A stretch of DNA of 64,000 bases from Leguminivora glycinivorella (GCF_023078275.1 NC_062971.1:4340001-4404000); one strand, 5' to 3'. Positions 1 to 10,988 are shown, counted from the stretch's first letter. Made by a program: numbers and translations. Notes: generated by a model from the letters alone, not told the origin.

Positions 1-221
1 CTGGTGTTAATTGTGAAACCCTAGTGTAGTTAAATTTAACCGTCGGGGAAAATTAATAACAGGCAATTTTAATAAACGCATTTATAACGCGTTGAGGATT
101 TATATTTATGGCCAAAATTTTGATTAAAATGATTCATTTTACATAATTTAAATATTGTACAGTGTTCTGTAAAAATTAATAAAATAAAAATCATGAATCA
201 ATGCATTATCGTGGCAAGCAA

Positions 222-332
222 GGATAATTTATATGGGATTTACAATCTTCATACTAAGAACCGTACCTCGATTTTTAGCGCCACCTATTAAATACTAAAT
301 GATAACTACACTGATGATGCCTACATTTTTTT
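222..332 (-). repeat. R1 dispersed repeat, truncated copy
   Basis: Reverse-complement copy of the 3' part of R1, whose fuller copies lie at 1303, 10985 and 55475. The shared text covers the 'taggtggcgctaaaaa' block and the 'cttagtatgaagattgtaaa' end. R1 has no coding capacity that I can see and its class is unknown. Confidence 0.6.
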
Positions 333-434
333 TAAATATATATTGATGTGATATTATGAATATTATGATATTAAAATGAAGAAGCATGTCATTTGTTATT
401 TAAAAAAAATAAAAACACGCAAAAATATTTACAT

Positions 435-497
435 GACAAACTAACTTTATCGGCTTGATAACTTTAAGTGAACGTTTATGATTTTTATGAATAAGGA
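435..497 (+). repeat. Half copy of the 'cccttattcataaacg' hairpin MITE
   Basis: Matches one arm of the complete hairpin at 37665-37818: 'ctttatcggcttgataactt' followed by 'aacgtttatga' and 'gaataagg'. Only one arm is present, so this is a broken copy. Confidence 0.55.
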
Positions 498-529
498 AGT
501 TATACCTCCTATCCCATCCTTCTTCCTTC

Positions 530-666
530 TTGTTACTTTTTTTTATGAGATAGGAGGCAAACGAGCAGACAGGTCGCCTGATGGTAAGCGATCACTGCCG
601 CCCATGGACACCCGAAACGCCAGAAGTGTTGGAGGTGCGTTGCTGGCCTTTAAGATGGGTGTAACT
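530..666 (-). mobile_element. LINE 3' end fragment (CR1-like 3' UTR)
   Basis: A short T run (537-544) is followed by 'cctgatggtaagcgatcac' and 'cccatggacacccg'. These correspond position for position to the 3' UTR of the LINE copies at 15426 and 60208, although diverged. The T run marks the 3' tail of a - strand element. Only the 3' end is present, as usual for 5'-truncated LINE insertions. Confidence 0.6.
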
Positions 667-689
667 ATAACGCGTACTTATGTTGTCGA

Positions 690-1300
690 TCGCTGAGAGA
701 AAAAAACTTATCACAACGTTACTGCGTCCCCACTCATTTCTAAACTTCAATTTCTTTTTATCGTCGCGTTAAGCTCCGTAACAATTCCTCTCAAACTGTC
801 TCAGTACCGCAGCACATTACGATCCCTTATTCTTAGACAATGAAAAATAATATTTCCCCGTTCGAGTACAGCGGACGGTTTTAAAGCGGCGGAGTCACGT
901 ACCAGAAAACCGTATTTGTCCCGCGAACACGTTCCCAATAAACTGTTAACTCCGATACGTACCGCATTTGCGGTACATTCGCCCAACTCAATCCCTACTA
1001 TTTTAAAGGAGTAAGGCTTCGACGTACCGGTTTCGTATTGACTTTATTGGTTTATCGCTTGAAACGTGGCTGGTTTATATTTTTATGCACTTTACTGAAT
1101 CTCGAAATGGTATAAGAATGAGTTACGGTTCAAGTTTATAACAACAGCTTTCTTTAATCATACTTGGAGGTGGATTTTATATTTCAAGAACACATTTTTC
1201 ATTTTTCTTACTTAGATTTCAAGTTGGCGTTTGAGTTTGTTTAAGGATCATTATTGTTGACAGCAAGGACGATATAATACCGGGACAATCAAAGCTCATA
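690..1300. other. No recognised feature
   Basis: AT-rich sequence with one more GC-rich patch around 860-1030. I found no conserved coding motif, tandem repeat or inverted repeat in it. Confidence 0.4.
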
Positions 1301-1302
1301 CA

Positions 1303-1905
1303 CAAAAGCTTACCCCTGAAATGTATGGGACCTTTAGGCTTAAAACTAGATGGCGCTGTTTCGCAGCCTGGAAGTGGCCAAAATTATATTTCCCCCAAAT
1401 ATTTTTGCGTGTTTTTATTTTTTATTAAGAACAAGTGACATTCTGCCTTATTTTAATATCATGCTATCACGTCAATACACATTTTGAAAAAAATAAATTT
1501 ATAGGCATCATCACTCATCAGTGTAGTAATGATAGTATTTAATAGGTGGCGCTAAAAAATAGAGGTAAGATTCTTAGTATCGTCATCCTCCTTGCGTTAT
1601 CCCGGCATTTTGCTTCGGCTCATGGGAGCCTGGGGTCCACTTTGACAACTAATCCCAAAATTTGGCGTAGACACTAGTTTTTACGAAAGCGACTGCCATC
1701 TGACCTTCCAACCCGAGGGGTAAACTAGACTTTATTGGAATTAGTCCGGTTTCCTCACGATGTTTTCCTTCACCGAAAAGCGACTGGCAAATATCAAATG
1801 ACATTTCGCACATAAATCCGAAAAAACTCATTGGTGCGAGCCGGGGTTCGAACCCGCGACCTCCGGAACGAAAGATTCTTAGTATGAACAAAGAGGATCG
1901 AGTAT
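1303..1905 (+). repeat. R1 dispersed repeat, interrupted by SINE-A
   Basis: R1 begins with 'cttacccctgaaatgtatgg' and runs to 1580, where SINE-A interrupts it. The R1 end sequence resumes after 1885. Sister copies at 10985-11274 and 55475-55771 are uninterrupted and show the empty site. R1 is about 290 bp, noncoding, and contains 'agatggcgctg' and 'taggtggcgctaaaaa' blocks. Confidence 0.7.
1581..1871 (-). mobile_element. SINE-A copy with 14-bp target duplication
   Basis: A tRNA-derived SINE on the - strand. The B-box text 'gggttcgaacccgcgacc' lies near 1845-1862, and the 3' end carries the 'caaggaggatgacg' tail. It is flanked by the 14-bp direct repeat 'aagattcttagtat' at 1567-1580 and 1872-1885, the signature of target-primed reverse transcription. 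The A box and 5' half of the tRNA head are missing, so the copy is 5'-truncated. Other copies: 35700, 47533, 58586. Confidence 0.8.
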
Positions 1906-2467
1906 TATAGACAGGGCCGGATTAAGGGTAGAGCGAGTGGAGCGGCCGCTCTAGGCGCCACATGGTAAAGGGGCGCCAAAATCGAGAATGTGGAAAAATC
2001 TATACAAAAAAATTATACGTTGCGTGGGCGCGCACTAATCACAAAATGGCGAGAGGAGTCGGGAATGAATCCACTATTGAAAATCTAAATTTGTAATTCA
2101 GAATATTCAGATTAAGCGGAAAATTGCACCACATTGCCAACATAATACCAACATTCATAAGGGCGCTGTTGCTAGGGCGCCGTAAAAGGAGGATTCTAGC
2201 CCTTGACGAACCACATTGTTGTGCGGCGAACGACAAAGTTACGTCGCTATCCGCGGAGTTCCTCATAAAACCAAAGGCGCAAAACGTTTCAGAGAGGCGC
2301 AATTTTGTGAGTCACAGCAGATGGTGGAGCGAACTTCAATCAAAGCACTAAGATCACTTGGCAAAATAACGAAATGGACATCTCGACGGTGACGATCGTG
2401 TCCGCAGTTAATCTCTTAGTATTATAAAAATAATAGTAATGGCGAAATATAAGGCCTAAAAGTCGCC
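1906..2467. other. No recognised gene; low-copy sequence
   Basis: Includes a small GC-rich stretch at 1910-1980 and overlapping short open frames on both strands around 2039-2351. None shows a recognisable domain, and opposite-strand overlap argues against both being real. Confidence 0.35.
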
Positions 2468-2593
2468 CAGCACGGGAAGCATGGTCACGCGATAGACGAT
2501 AAAATAGCAGGCCGTCCCTATCGCACTATTTGTAAGTGCGATAGGGACGCCTGATATTTTATCGTCTATCGCGCGATCATGCTTCCCGTGCTG
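2468..2593. mobile_element. 126-bp hairpin MITE
   Basis: Nearly perfect palindrome. The left arm starts 'cagcacgggaagcatg' and the right arm ends 'catgcttcccgtgctg'. The centre is 'cctatcgcactatttgtaag' with 'tgcgatagg' returning. A diverged partial copy of the inner arms is at 24283-24358. Confidence 0.75.
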
Positions 2594-2939
2594 TTAAGTC
2601 AAAATACCCCAAAATATGTCAAAGACCGCCAGCTCTGCAGAACATAATAGCTTTGAAAGTTCGCGGATTCCCCGCTGGCGGGTTGAGTCTTAATAAGTCG
2701 AGTAAAAAAAATCGCGCTCGCTTCTCTATCTTTGTTCCTTTCGTACTATTTTTGACGTGAAACGTTAGGTGAACGTCTTTAAAAACCCGTAGTAGAGTGA
2801 CCGGACCGAAAACCAGGTGTAACGAAAAGTGTTAAAACCAGGCGCGGCGGCTTATATCTCTGTAACTATAATACCCATATAAATAATTTTAATATGAGTG
2901 TGTAGAGGAAAGTAGCCATTACTCGGACATACATAATTT

Positions 2940-3970
2940 GCTGATACAGATGGCGCCACTTTTGCGGTATAAGCGTTCCATTCGGGCCAAAAATGGCGTT
3001 TTTTGTATTGTTTGCTTAGCAAGTACTCACAAAAATTGTATTGTGCTGTACCATAAAATGGTATTATTAGATAGATCTCGTGCTAAATTATCTAAATATT
3101 ATAAAAGACTAACATATTTATTTATGACCAGCTGGAAAAACTCAATAATGTGGCATTTTTTACAAAAATTTGGTGCTTGTTCATATTTGAGGACATCGTA
3201 TGTAAAAATTAAAGCAAAAAACTGTCAAAAATTACTTAAAACACTAAGATTAACTAATAAGGATTAAAATAAATATACATTATCCATAGTAAAACTTATT
3301 CATCTTATCAAATAACGCATTAGAAACTATGGCGGCGGCAACGGTTGGCAATGTACTGAAACTTGTTGGCAATCGTGACTCTTTCGATTCGTTTGAGGCA
3401 ATCATATGCTAAAATTAAAGCATAAAACCGTCAAAAATGACTAAAAATACTAAGACTAACTAATAAGGATTACAATAAACATACATTTTCTATAGTAAAA
3501 CATATTCATCTCCTCAAATATGCATTAGAATGTATGGCGCCGCTGTCGCATATAACATACCGAAGCAATCTTGTCTCTTCCGATTCGTTTAAGGCCGAAG
3601 CAATCTTGATCGTATGCAAAAATTTAAGCATATAACCGTAAAAAAGTACTTAAAATACTAAGACTAACTACTAAGGATTACAATAAATATACATTTTCTA
3701 TAGTAAAACATATTCATCTCCTCAAATATGCATTAGAATGTATGGCGCCGCCATCGCATATAACATACCGAAGCAATCTAGTCTCTTCCGATTCGTTTTT
3801 TAAGGCCATCGTATGCAAAAATTTAAGCATATAACCGTAAAAAGGTACTTAAAATACTAAGACTAACTAATAAGGATTGGAATAAATATACATTTTCTAT
3901 AGTAAAACATATTCATCTCCCCAAATATGCATTAGAATGAATGGCGCCGGTGGCTGCATATAACATACGA
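2940..3970 (+). repeat. Tandem array, period about 199-208 bp, four units
   Basis: The landmark 'atagtaaaac' recurs with spacings 206, 208 and 199 (units aligned at 3284, 3490, 3698, 3897). Each unit also carries 'gcattagaat', a 'tggcgcc' block, 'ttccgattcgtt' and 'taaggatt'. The first unit is most diverged and is preceded by about 300 bp of partly related sequence. An open frame of 109 codons at 2938-3267 lies in the diverged first unit and has no recognisable domain. Confidence 0.75.
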
Positions 3971-3997
3971 TCAAGCGATAATGATTCATTGTAGTTA

Positions 3998-4128
3998 AAA
4001 TTCAGTAAAGTACTATGTATAATAAGTATGTATATCGTAGCCTAGCACCCATAGTACAAGCTTTGCTTAGTTTGGGGCTAGGTTGATCTGTGTAAGGTGT
4101 CGTCCAATATTTATTTATTTATTTATAT
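3998..4128 (+). repeat. Probable retroposon 3' tail ending in (TTTA)n
   Basis: The block 'tagcacccatagtacaagct' with 'tttggggctaggttgatc', followed by 'atttatttatttatttat', resembles a frequent lepidopteran retroposon 3' end with a simple-repeat tail. The class is recalled, not derived from this window. Confidence 0.45.
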
Positions 4129-4149
4129 GTACAGTACTTTTTTGGTAGT

Positions 4150-6172
4150 GCGCAGGCCCGAAGGCCCCACGGTCTTGTCTTTTGTATTTTGTTTACCTTT
4201 AGTGTTTTTACGCGAGGCCGCAGGCCGAGCTACAGATAGATAGTGCTCCCACGCAGAATACTTTTTACACACTTTTATAATTGTTCTGCGTGGGAGTTGG
4301 ACCTCCGGCCCGCTGTTTCGCTTTTTAGACACTTTTATTATTGCTCTCTGTGGGAGCACTATCTGTCCGCAGCTCGGCCTGCGGCCTCGCGTACTTGTGA
4401 GCCTCTTGGAGACGCTCCGGGCCTTCAGCCCTACGCGGAGCTCGGCCTTCGGCTTTCGCTGGGTTTCCAAGCTTAGCGTTGGGCCTCCGGCCCGCCGCTT
4501 CGCTTTTTAGACACTTTTATTATTGCTCTGTGTGGGAGCACTATCTGTCCGCAGCTCGGCCTGCGGCCTCGCGTAATTGGGAGCGCCTCGGCCTTCGCTG
4601 GGTTTCGAAGCTCAGCGTTGGGCCTCCGGCCCGCCGCTTCGCTTTTTAGACACTTTTATTATTGCTCTGTGTAGGAGCACTATCTGTCCGCAGCTCGGCT
4701 TGCGACCTCGCGTAACTACTTGGGAGCGCCACGGGGACGCTCCTGGCCTTCGGCCCTACGCAGAGCTCGGCCTTCGGCCTTCGCTGGGTTTCTAAGCTCA
4801 GCGTTGGGCCTCCGGCCCGCCGCTTCGCTTTTTAGACACTTTTATTATTGCTCTGTGTAGGAGCACTATCTGTCCGCAGCTCGGTCTGCGACCTCGCGTA
4901 CTTGGGAGCGCCACGAGGACGCTCCGGGCCTTCGGCCCTACGCGGAGCTCGGCCTTCGGCCTTCGCTGGGTTTCGAAGCTCAGCGTTGGGCCTCCGGCCC
5001 GCCGCTTCGCTTTTTAGACACTTTTATTATTGCTCTGTGTAGGAGCACTATCTGTCCGCAGCTCGGTCTGCGACCTCGCGTACTTGGGAGCGCCACGGGG
5101 ACGCTCCGGGCCTTCGGCCCTACGCGGAGCTCGGCCTTCGGCCTTCGCTGGGTTTCGAAGCTCAGCGTTGGGCCTCCGGCCCGCCGCTTCGCTTTTTAGA
5201 CACTTTTATTATTGCTCTGTGTGGGAGCACTATCTGTCCGCAGCTCGGCCTGCGGCCTCGCGTACTTGGGAGCGCCACGGGGACGCTCCGGGCCTTCGGC
5301 CCTACGCGGAGCTCGGCCTTCGGCCTTCGCTGGGTTTCGAAGCTCAGCGTTGGGCCTCCGGCCCGCCGCTTCGCTTTTTAGACACTTTTATTATTGCTCT
5401 GTGTGGGAGCACTATCTGTCCGCAGCTCGTCCTGCGGCCTCGCGTACTTGTGAGCGCCACGGGGACGCTCCGGGCCGTCGGCCTTACGCGGAGCTCGGCC
5501 TTCGGCCTTCGCTGGGTTTCGAAGCTCAGCGTTGGGCCTCCGGCCCGCCGCTTCGCTTTTTAGACACTTTTATTATTGCTCTGTGTGGGAGCACTATCTG
5601 TCCGCAGCTCGGCCTGCGGCCTCGCGTACTTGGGAGCGCCACGGGGACGCTACGGGCCTTCGGCCCTACGCGGAGCTCGGCCTTCGGCCTTCGCTGGGTT
5701 TCGAAGCTCAGCGTTGGGCCTCCGGCCCGCCGCTTCGCTTTTTAGACACTTTTATTATTGCTCTGTGTGGGAGCACTATCTGTCCGCAGCTCGGCCTGCG
5801 GCCTCGCGTACTTGGGAGCGCCACGGGGACGCTACGGGCCTTCGGCCCTACGCGGAGCTCGGCCTTCGGCCTTCGCTGGGTTTCGAAGCTCAGCGTTGGG
5901 CCTCCGGCCCGCCGCTTCGCGTTTTAGACACTTTTATTATTGCTCTGTGTGGGAGCACTATCTGTCCGCAGCTCGGCCTGCGGCCTCGCGTACTTGGGAG
6001 CGCCACGGGGACGCTCCGGGCCTTCGGCCCTACGCGGAGCTCGGCCTTCGGCCTTCGCTGGATTTCGAAGCTCAGCGTTGGGCCTCCGGCCCGCCGCTTC
6101 GCTTTTTAGACACTTATTATTGTTATACCTGGGAACACTGTCTATCCGCAGCTCGGCCTGCGGCCTTCGCTA
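4150..6172. repeat. GC-rich 182-bp satellite array with inverted head unit
   Basis: The landmark 'tttttagacac' occurs at 4322, 4504, 4643, 4829, 5011, 5193, 5375, 5557, 5739, 5921 (variant 'gtttt') and 6103. Spacings are 182, 139, 186, then 182 seven times. The 139-bp unit has lost about 43 bp; the 186-bp unit has a 4-bp insertion. Units are far richer in GC than the surroundings and full of short palindromes such as 'ggccttcggcc' and 'ggcctccggcc'. At the left edge (4210-4258) a unit segment is inverted ('gcgaggccgcaggccgagct'), so the array starts as a foldback. Because 182 is not a multiple of 3, overlapping 131-177 codon frames run through it on the + strand; these are repeat artefacts. 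Confidence 0.9.
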
Positions 6173-6179
6173 GTTAGTT

Positions 6180-6400
6180 ACGTATCCTCCTCAGTAGCGG
6201 TGGTCCACACAACGTTTCACGTTATCCATCGCGGCTGTGTCCCTGACGCAGCCTACCTTAATTTTTTTCTGTCCAACTAATCCCTTCCATTCTCCGCCAG
6301 CACCACATCTCGAAGCTTTCTAATCTCTCTCTATCTCTTTTCGTCATATTCCACGTTTCACAGGCGTATAAGGCGATGCTTCAGATATAGGATTTAATAA
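6180..6400 (-). pseudogene. LINE ORF2 C-terminal remnant
   Basis: Read on the - strand, 6295-6370 encodes YACETWNMTKRDRERLESFE followed directly by MWCWRRM. This is the motif just beyond the reverse transcriptase in a widespread APE-type LINE group. An in-frame stop follows within a few codons of 'RRMEGISWTEK', so it is dead. It abuts the right end of the 182-bp satellite. The remnant at 20165-20640 carries the same motif. Confidence 0.7.
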
Positions 6401-6534
6401 AAAGTTTTTTTCTGGTAGTACACATCTGTATGATGAAATCCATAAATTCTGTATGTATTAGGTTAATCTTCAAATTACGGCATTACTATGAAAAAATTTT
6501 TGCGCTCGCTGCGCTCGCGATTTATTTTCATACG

Positions 6535-6866
6535 TAGTGAAACCTTACCAAGGGGCGCCGAAACTCAAACTCGCTATTATAGAGAATTACTGTCGAAGTA
6601 AAATGTGTAATCACAGTGCATAGACTGACATCTCTTGACACAGGCTTGAAACTTTTGAACTTCAGTTTTGACAATTTGGCCCATATTCTTAGATTGATAT
6701 GTTTTAAAACGTCAAATATTAATATTAGCGCCATCTAGCTGAGCGTGCCCCAGAGGTGTAATGCCATCTAAGCCACCGTACCTTTTTCTGTATGGTACTG
6801 AGGTACGTTTTTTTCTTAGACTTTATCTGTCTATACGGAGTTATATATGTCTTTGGTATGAAGTAT
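6535..6866 (-). repeat. R2 dispersed repeat, reverse copy
   Basis: Reverse complement of the copy at 7566-7866: shared 'agacatatgtaactccgtat' end, 'gatggcgctaat', 'ggttcaaaagttttaagcc' and 'agagatggcagtctatgca'. Further copies at 49134 and 61192. Noncoding; short frames in it recur in each copy only because the repeat does. R1 end sequence follows at 6867-6896. Confidence 0.7.
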
Positions 6867-6896
6867 GTAAATCCTATATAAATTATCCTTGGTTGA

Positions 6897-7565
6897 CAGT
6901 AAAATACGGATAAAACGCTATTTGTTGTATTTCTTATTCCGTTGTCTCAGTACGTAAATAGTACCATAAATACCTTCTTTATGCTCTCGTTGTATTATTG
7001 TTCAATTTTGGATAAGATAACGGTCAGTAAGTCAGATGCTAAGTTAAGCAGATGACATTTTAAAATTCGTATAGAGCCTATTCATCTTGAATATACCAGT
7101 CTTTTGATATGAGCAACGCCTGTTAACCGAATTGATATTTACAGTTCAATCAACAATCCTCGATAGCAAAACGGTCAGTCGAAGTCAGCTTGGACGGGAA
7201 TCGAATTAGAATCGATTCAGTGCAACACATCGATTGTTTGTGTCGAGTCAGGCGGAGACGCAGATTGGGCAGTGGCTCGATTAGACGGCTGGTTCTTGAA
7301 TTATGTTAAACCGTCCGTGGACAGTATTTACGCCAAATACAATATAAAGAATAGTAGACAAACGAGAGTACGAGTAGATGACTATTTACCTCTGCGAAGT
7401 GCGAACGTGTCAAGTGGCGAAGTAATCGATTCTTCGTGAAAAATACTGTTCCACATATTTTCTCTGGTTATTCGGATAAAAAGTATGAAGAATAAAAAAT
7501 ATCGACTTCATCTTTCAATGTCATCTAGAACTTTGATGATGAAAATGAAAATGATTGTTGTAAAT
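6897..7565. other. Spacer between inverted R2 copies, nothing recognised
   Basis: About 670 bp flanked by oppositely oriented R2 copies. No coding motif is visible. It may be the interior of one larger inverted-repeat element, but isolated R2 copies elsewhere argue for two separate insertions. Confidence 0.35.
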
Positions 7566-7866
7566 ATTACCAAAGACATATGTAACTCCGTATAGACGGA
7601 TAAAGTCTAAGAAAAAAACGTACCTCAAAGCCCTAGAGAAAAAGGCACGGTGGCCTAGACGGCGTTACACATTTGGGGAACGCTCGGCTAGATGGCTAGA
7701 TGGCGCTAATAAAAATATTTGACATTTTAACACATATCAAGCTAAGAATAGGGGCCAAATTGTCAAAACTGAGGTTCAAAAGTTTTAAGCCTGTGTCGAG
7801 AGATGGCAGTCTATGCACTGTGATTACACATTTTACTTTGACAGTAACTCTCTACAGTACTCAATC
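7566..7866 (+). repeat. R2 dispersed repeat, forward copy
   Basis: Forward copy of R2, about 300 bp, ending near 'tttgacagtaactctct'. Forms a large inverted repeat with 6535-6866. Confidence 0.7.
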
Positions 7867-8088
7867 CTCTTTGACATTACCAACTGTTAACTAGCTACTT
7901 GTAAACTATTTTGCAAAGAGTTGCACGTAATCTCATATGTGAATGCTTTTAGAACTAACCACAAACTATGCCTGCTCGCGATTGCATTGAAACCGAAGCT
8001 ATGTCAGTATGCCATATTTCAGCTCAATCGGTACGAAGATGTGTTTGAATAATGGATCGCCAATTTTGACGGGCCATTTACTCATTTA

Positions 8089-9168
8089 AGGTACAGCAGG
8101 GCAAATCTCGACTGGGGGGCAAATGTAATTGGTCCATTTTATTCATGTTTTACAATGTTTTTATTATTAAATAGAGTGTCCACCGGTTATACATGGTAGG
8201 CCTGTTCAGTGGATACATGTAGACATAGCTGGGCACCGTTAATCAAATAGTTAACTTCGATAATCGTTAATCCGTTACTTAAAAAGTTAACTTCGTTAAT
8301 CGTTAAAGCGATACATTTCGGTACATTTAACGGAAGTTAAAGTTAATCGATAATCCGTTAACACGCCATAAAAATAGGACTTCACTGTAGGTATTGTGTA
8401 TTTGTATTTACTAAGTATCCACCAAAAACCATTAAAACCTGTGACGCCAATCGGTAAAAAACCGAAATGTAATAATTACGGTCTCTTCGGGCTTTTACCG
8501 CCGTTGGTTGGCTAAATCCTAGGTTTTACTTCAGATTGGTAATTATTGGGTCATTCATGCGGTCGCGATCGTGATGCGTCGGTTCTTCAGATTGAGATTT
8601 GAGATGACAACTCGATGCTGTGGGCCACAATAACTTGGTAGAGTAATCTAAGGCCCGCACCGGACTCTAACTCGATGCGTCGGTTGCGCGATTTGTCTGT
8701 CATGCCTGATGATTGCACTCTATTCCCAGGTTAGTGATCGATCTAGCACGCCTAATAAGATTTAGAAGATCTCAAATAAGTGATCCAAAGTCGCCAATTG
8801 GTCTTTAGACTGCTTATAACCGACGGATCTGCTTTTACCGATAAATTCTAGGTTTTGCCGTACTACGGGCTTTTACAGTAGCAGTAAGAACGTAGTTTTC
8901 GCGGCGCAGCGAGCTGCTTGGGGTGCTGGATTAACGATTAACGGACTCGATGAAATTTAACGGAAGTTAACGAATCCGTTAACATTTTTTAAAGTTAACT
9001 TAAAAGTTAATCCGTTAATCGAAATGTTAACTTCGTTAATTAACGATTAACGGATTAACGAGTTAATACCCAGCTATGCATGTAGAACTCAACATCATAG
9101 TGTAATAATGGAAAAAAAAATGGATTAGTTACAATTGACCCCCAGTCGAGATTTGCCCCGCTGTACCT
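8089..9168. mobile_element. TA-flanked inverted-repeat element (outer)
   Basis: Terminal inverted repeats start 'aggtacagcagggcaaatct' on the left and end 'agatttgccccgctgtacct' on the right. Similarity extends about 60 bp inward, including 'cgactgggggg'. Each end is flanked by TA (8087-8088, 9169-9170), as in Tc1/mariner-type insertions. Most of its length is the hAT-like element at 8224-9078, so the outer element alone was only about 220 bp. A broken copy of one arm is at 33870-33925. No transposase is present. Confidence 0.7.
8224..9078. mobile_element. hAT-like nonautonomous element, 855 bp, nested
   Basis: Ends are 'catagctggg' and 'cccagctatg', flanked by the perfect 8-bp duplication 'catgtaga' (8216-8223 and 9079-9086). 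An 8-bp duplication is characteristic of hAT-superfamily insertions. Both subterminal regions are crowded with variants of 'gttaacttcgttaatcg', about 120 bp on the left and 150 bp on the right, of the sort a transposase could bind. I see no transposase reading frame in the interior. Confidence 0.75.
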
Positions 9169-9170
9169 TA

Positions 9171-10940
9171 CGTACTATTATTTTTTATCACAGAGATTTA
9201 TGCTATGCGGACTTAATGCTATAAGGCATTCTCTACCAGTCAACCTTCGGGCAAAACAGAGAAATTGTAGGCGGTGCAACATTAAATTATATTAAGAACA
9301 AAATAGTTAAGTTATTTGCACAATATTATTAAGCTAACCTATATGTAATATATAAAAGAATAAACATACTTACACACAGATAATAATATACATACATACA
9401 ATATATTTAAATACATAAAAAAAAATACATACATATACATACATATGACATCAGATGAAACTTACAAAAATGAAATACTAAGGATTTGTCATTCTCATTC
9501 ATCATTGAGATGGGTGAAATCATTTCATAGCACAATCTATCTACTCACCAGCACAATTCTTTATTACAGATTACTAATCAAATCAATTTGATCCCACGCC
9601 ACGTCTAGCCAAACGTACAACCGCTAATTCTATTTATCTCATAAGTTTTGTGGCCGCGTCTCCGGTCCGATCGGTACCCGCGGCACGTCGGGCCGTAACC
9701 GTATCAGATTTCGGAGCCTGTACCATGAGATCTTGTAATATGTTACTCGATAGCGAAAACTTCACCGATTCTCTGTGTTGCGTACCCAAAGGCTAAAACG
9801 GCCCTGTTACTGCAACTGCGCTATCTGGCCGTTCGTCTGTTTTTCCGTCTGTCACCTGTTTATCTCATGAGCCAAGACACAGCCATTTTCACAGATGATG
9901 TAACGTGTTACCAACTGTTACTGTTGCCGCTATAACAAAAAATATGAATAAAATCATAAAATAAATTTAAATATTTGAGTAAGGCTCCCAGTTATTTGTT
10001 TTTGGCAGGAGTATTGACAAATATTTTTCGCCAAAGTGCTAATGCTGTGGATACATTGTCGAGTAACATATTTCTAAAACGTTAAAAACTCATAGTAGAT
10101 GTTCGGGAATCCGATGGATGTTCAAAATTTGATTTAGTTATGATTTGGACCGGTTCCTTTGACGCGCCCAGGTTATTTATTGGGGGCTGCGCTGTTGCGG
10201 GTATACAATGTGATTTTTATATCAGCCTGCCGCGAGAAATGCGACAATTCTGCTGCATCTTTTATAAACTGAAATACGGCCAACTTGTCAGTGGAAAAAT
10301 GCGAGAAATGATATTTTGGGAAAGCCTATGTGATTTAGTTTCGATAAAAAAAGAGACCTCATAGGGCCAAAACCGCATTTAAAAAATGTGTTATAAAATC
10401 TGAAAACACCTAAAAAATACTTAAAAAAAACGGTACTCAAGGGAACTTTTTGATTAGGCACCATTTCTATTCAAGTATTCATCATCAATTTTTTATTTTT
10501 TATTTATTTATTTAAAGGCAACATACATTTTACATTTTTAAAGTTCCTCGCCAAACTGCTCATGCAGTTTGTTGGCGAGACAGCGCTCATTTTTTACAAA
10601 GCTATGCATCGTTCTTAAGTTGCTATAATTCTAAATAATGCTTACCCTAAATTTAACATTAAATAGTAATATAAAAATTAATAACGCGATAAGTAATTAA
10701 CTGTATTTTTAGACACGCACATTTGCGCCCAGTGCAACCCGCGCTTATTCGCAACGTTCACGACTAGTGCCGCCCTCGTCTTGTGGGCTTTTCCATGTAA
10801 AAGTTTATGGTGTCAATTTAGTTGTCATGGCAACCGAGCGCGTTAATATTGGACACGTCTATGATGACGTGTATTTGAGACAATCAGCGCCACTTTTTCA
10901 TGCATGTTGCCAATAAGGCTAAAGTATATCCAAGAATGTA
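9171..10940. other. AT-rich stretch without recognised genes
   Basis: Contains a 'catacatacata' microsatellite region (9340-9450) and a short hairpin 'ctcgccaaactgc' / 'gcagtttgttggcgag' at 10546-10579. A 74-codon frame at 10140-10364 has no recognisable domain. Confidence 0.4.
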
Positions 10941-10944
10941 TGGG

Positions 10945-10988
10945 CTTTGTCAGTCCCGTATTATATCGATAATACGGGACTGACAAAG
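10945..10988. repeat. Perfect 20-bp stem palindrome at R1 boundary
   Basis: Arms 'ctttgtcagtcccgtattat' and its exact complement, separated by 'atcg'. It sits at the start of the R1 copy, and the preceding 'gaatgtatgggctttg' repeats the R1 start, suggesting a partial inverted duplication of the R1 terminus. Confidence 0.7.

Noticed and set aside
2938..3267. 109-codon gene
   Set aside because: It lies in the diverged first unit of a tandem repeat, has no recognisable domain, and the frame is not kept in other units.
4322..6103. CRISPR array
   Set aside because: Units are 182 bp with no variable spacers between short repeats, in a eukaryotic genome.
4123..6177. Overlapping 64-177 codon frames on both strands (R/A/G-rich)
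   Set aside because: They follow the 182-bp satellite period, repeat the same peptide in each frame, and have no independent start context or domain.
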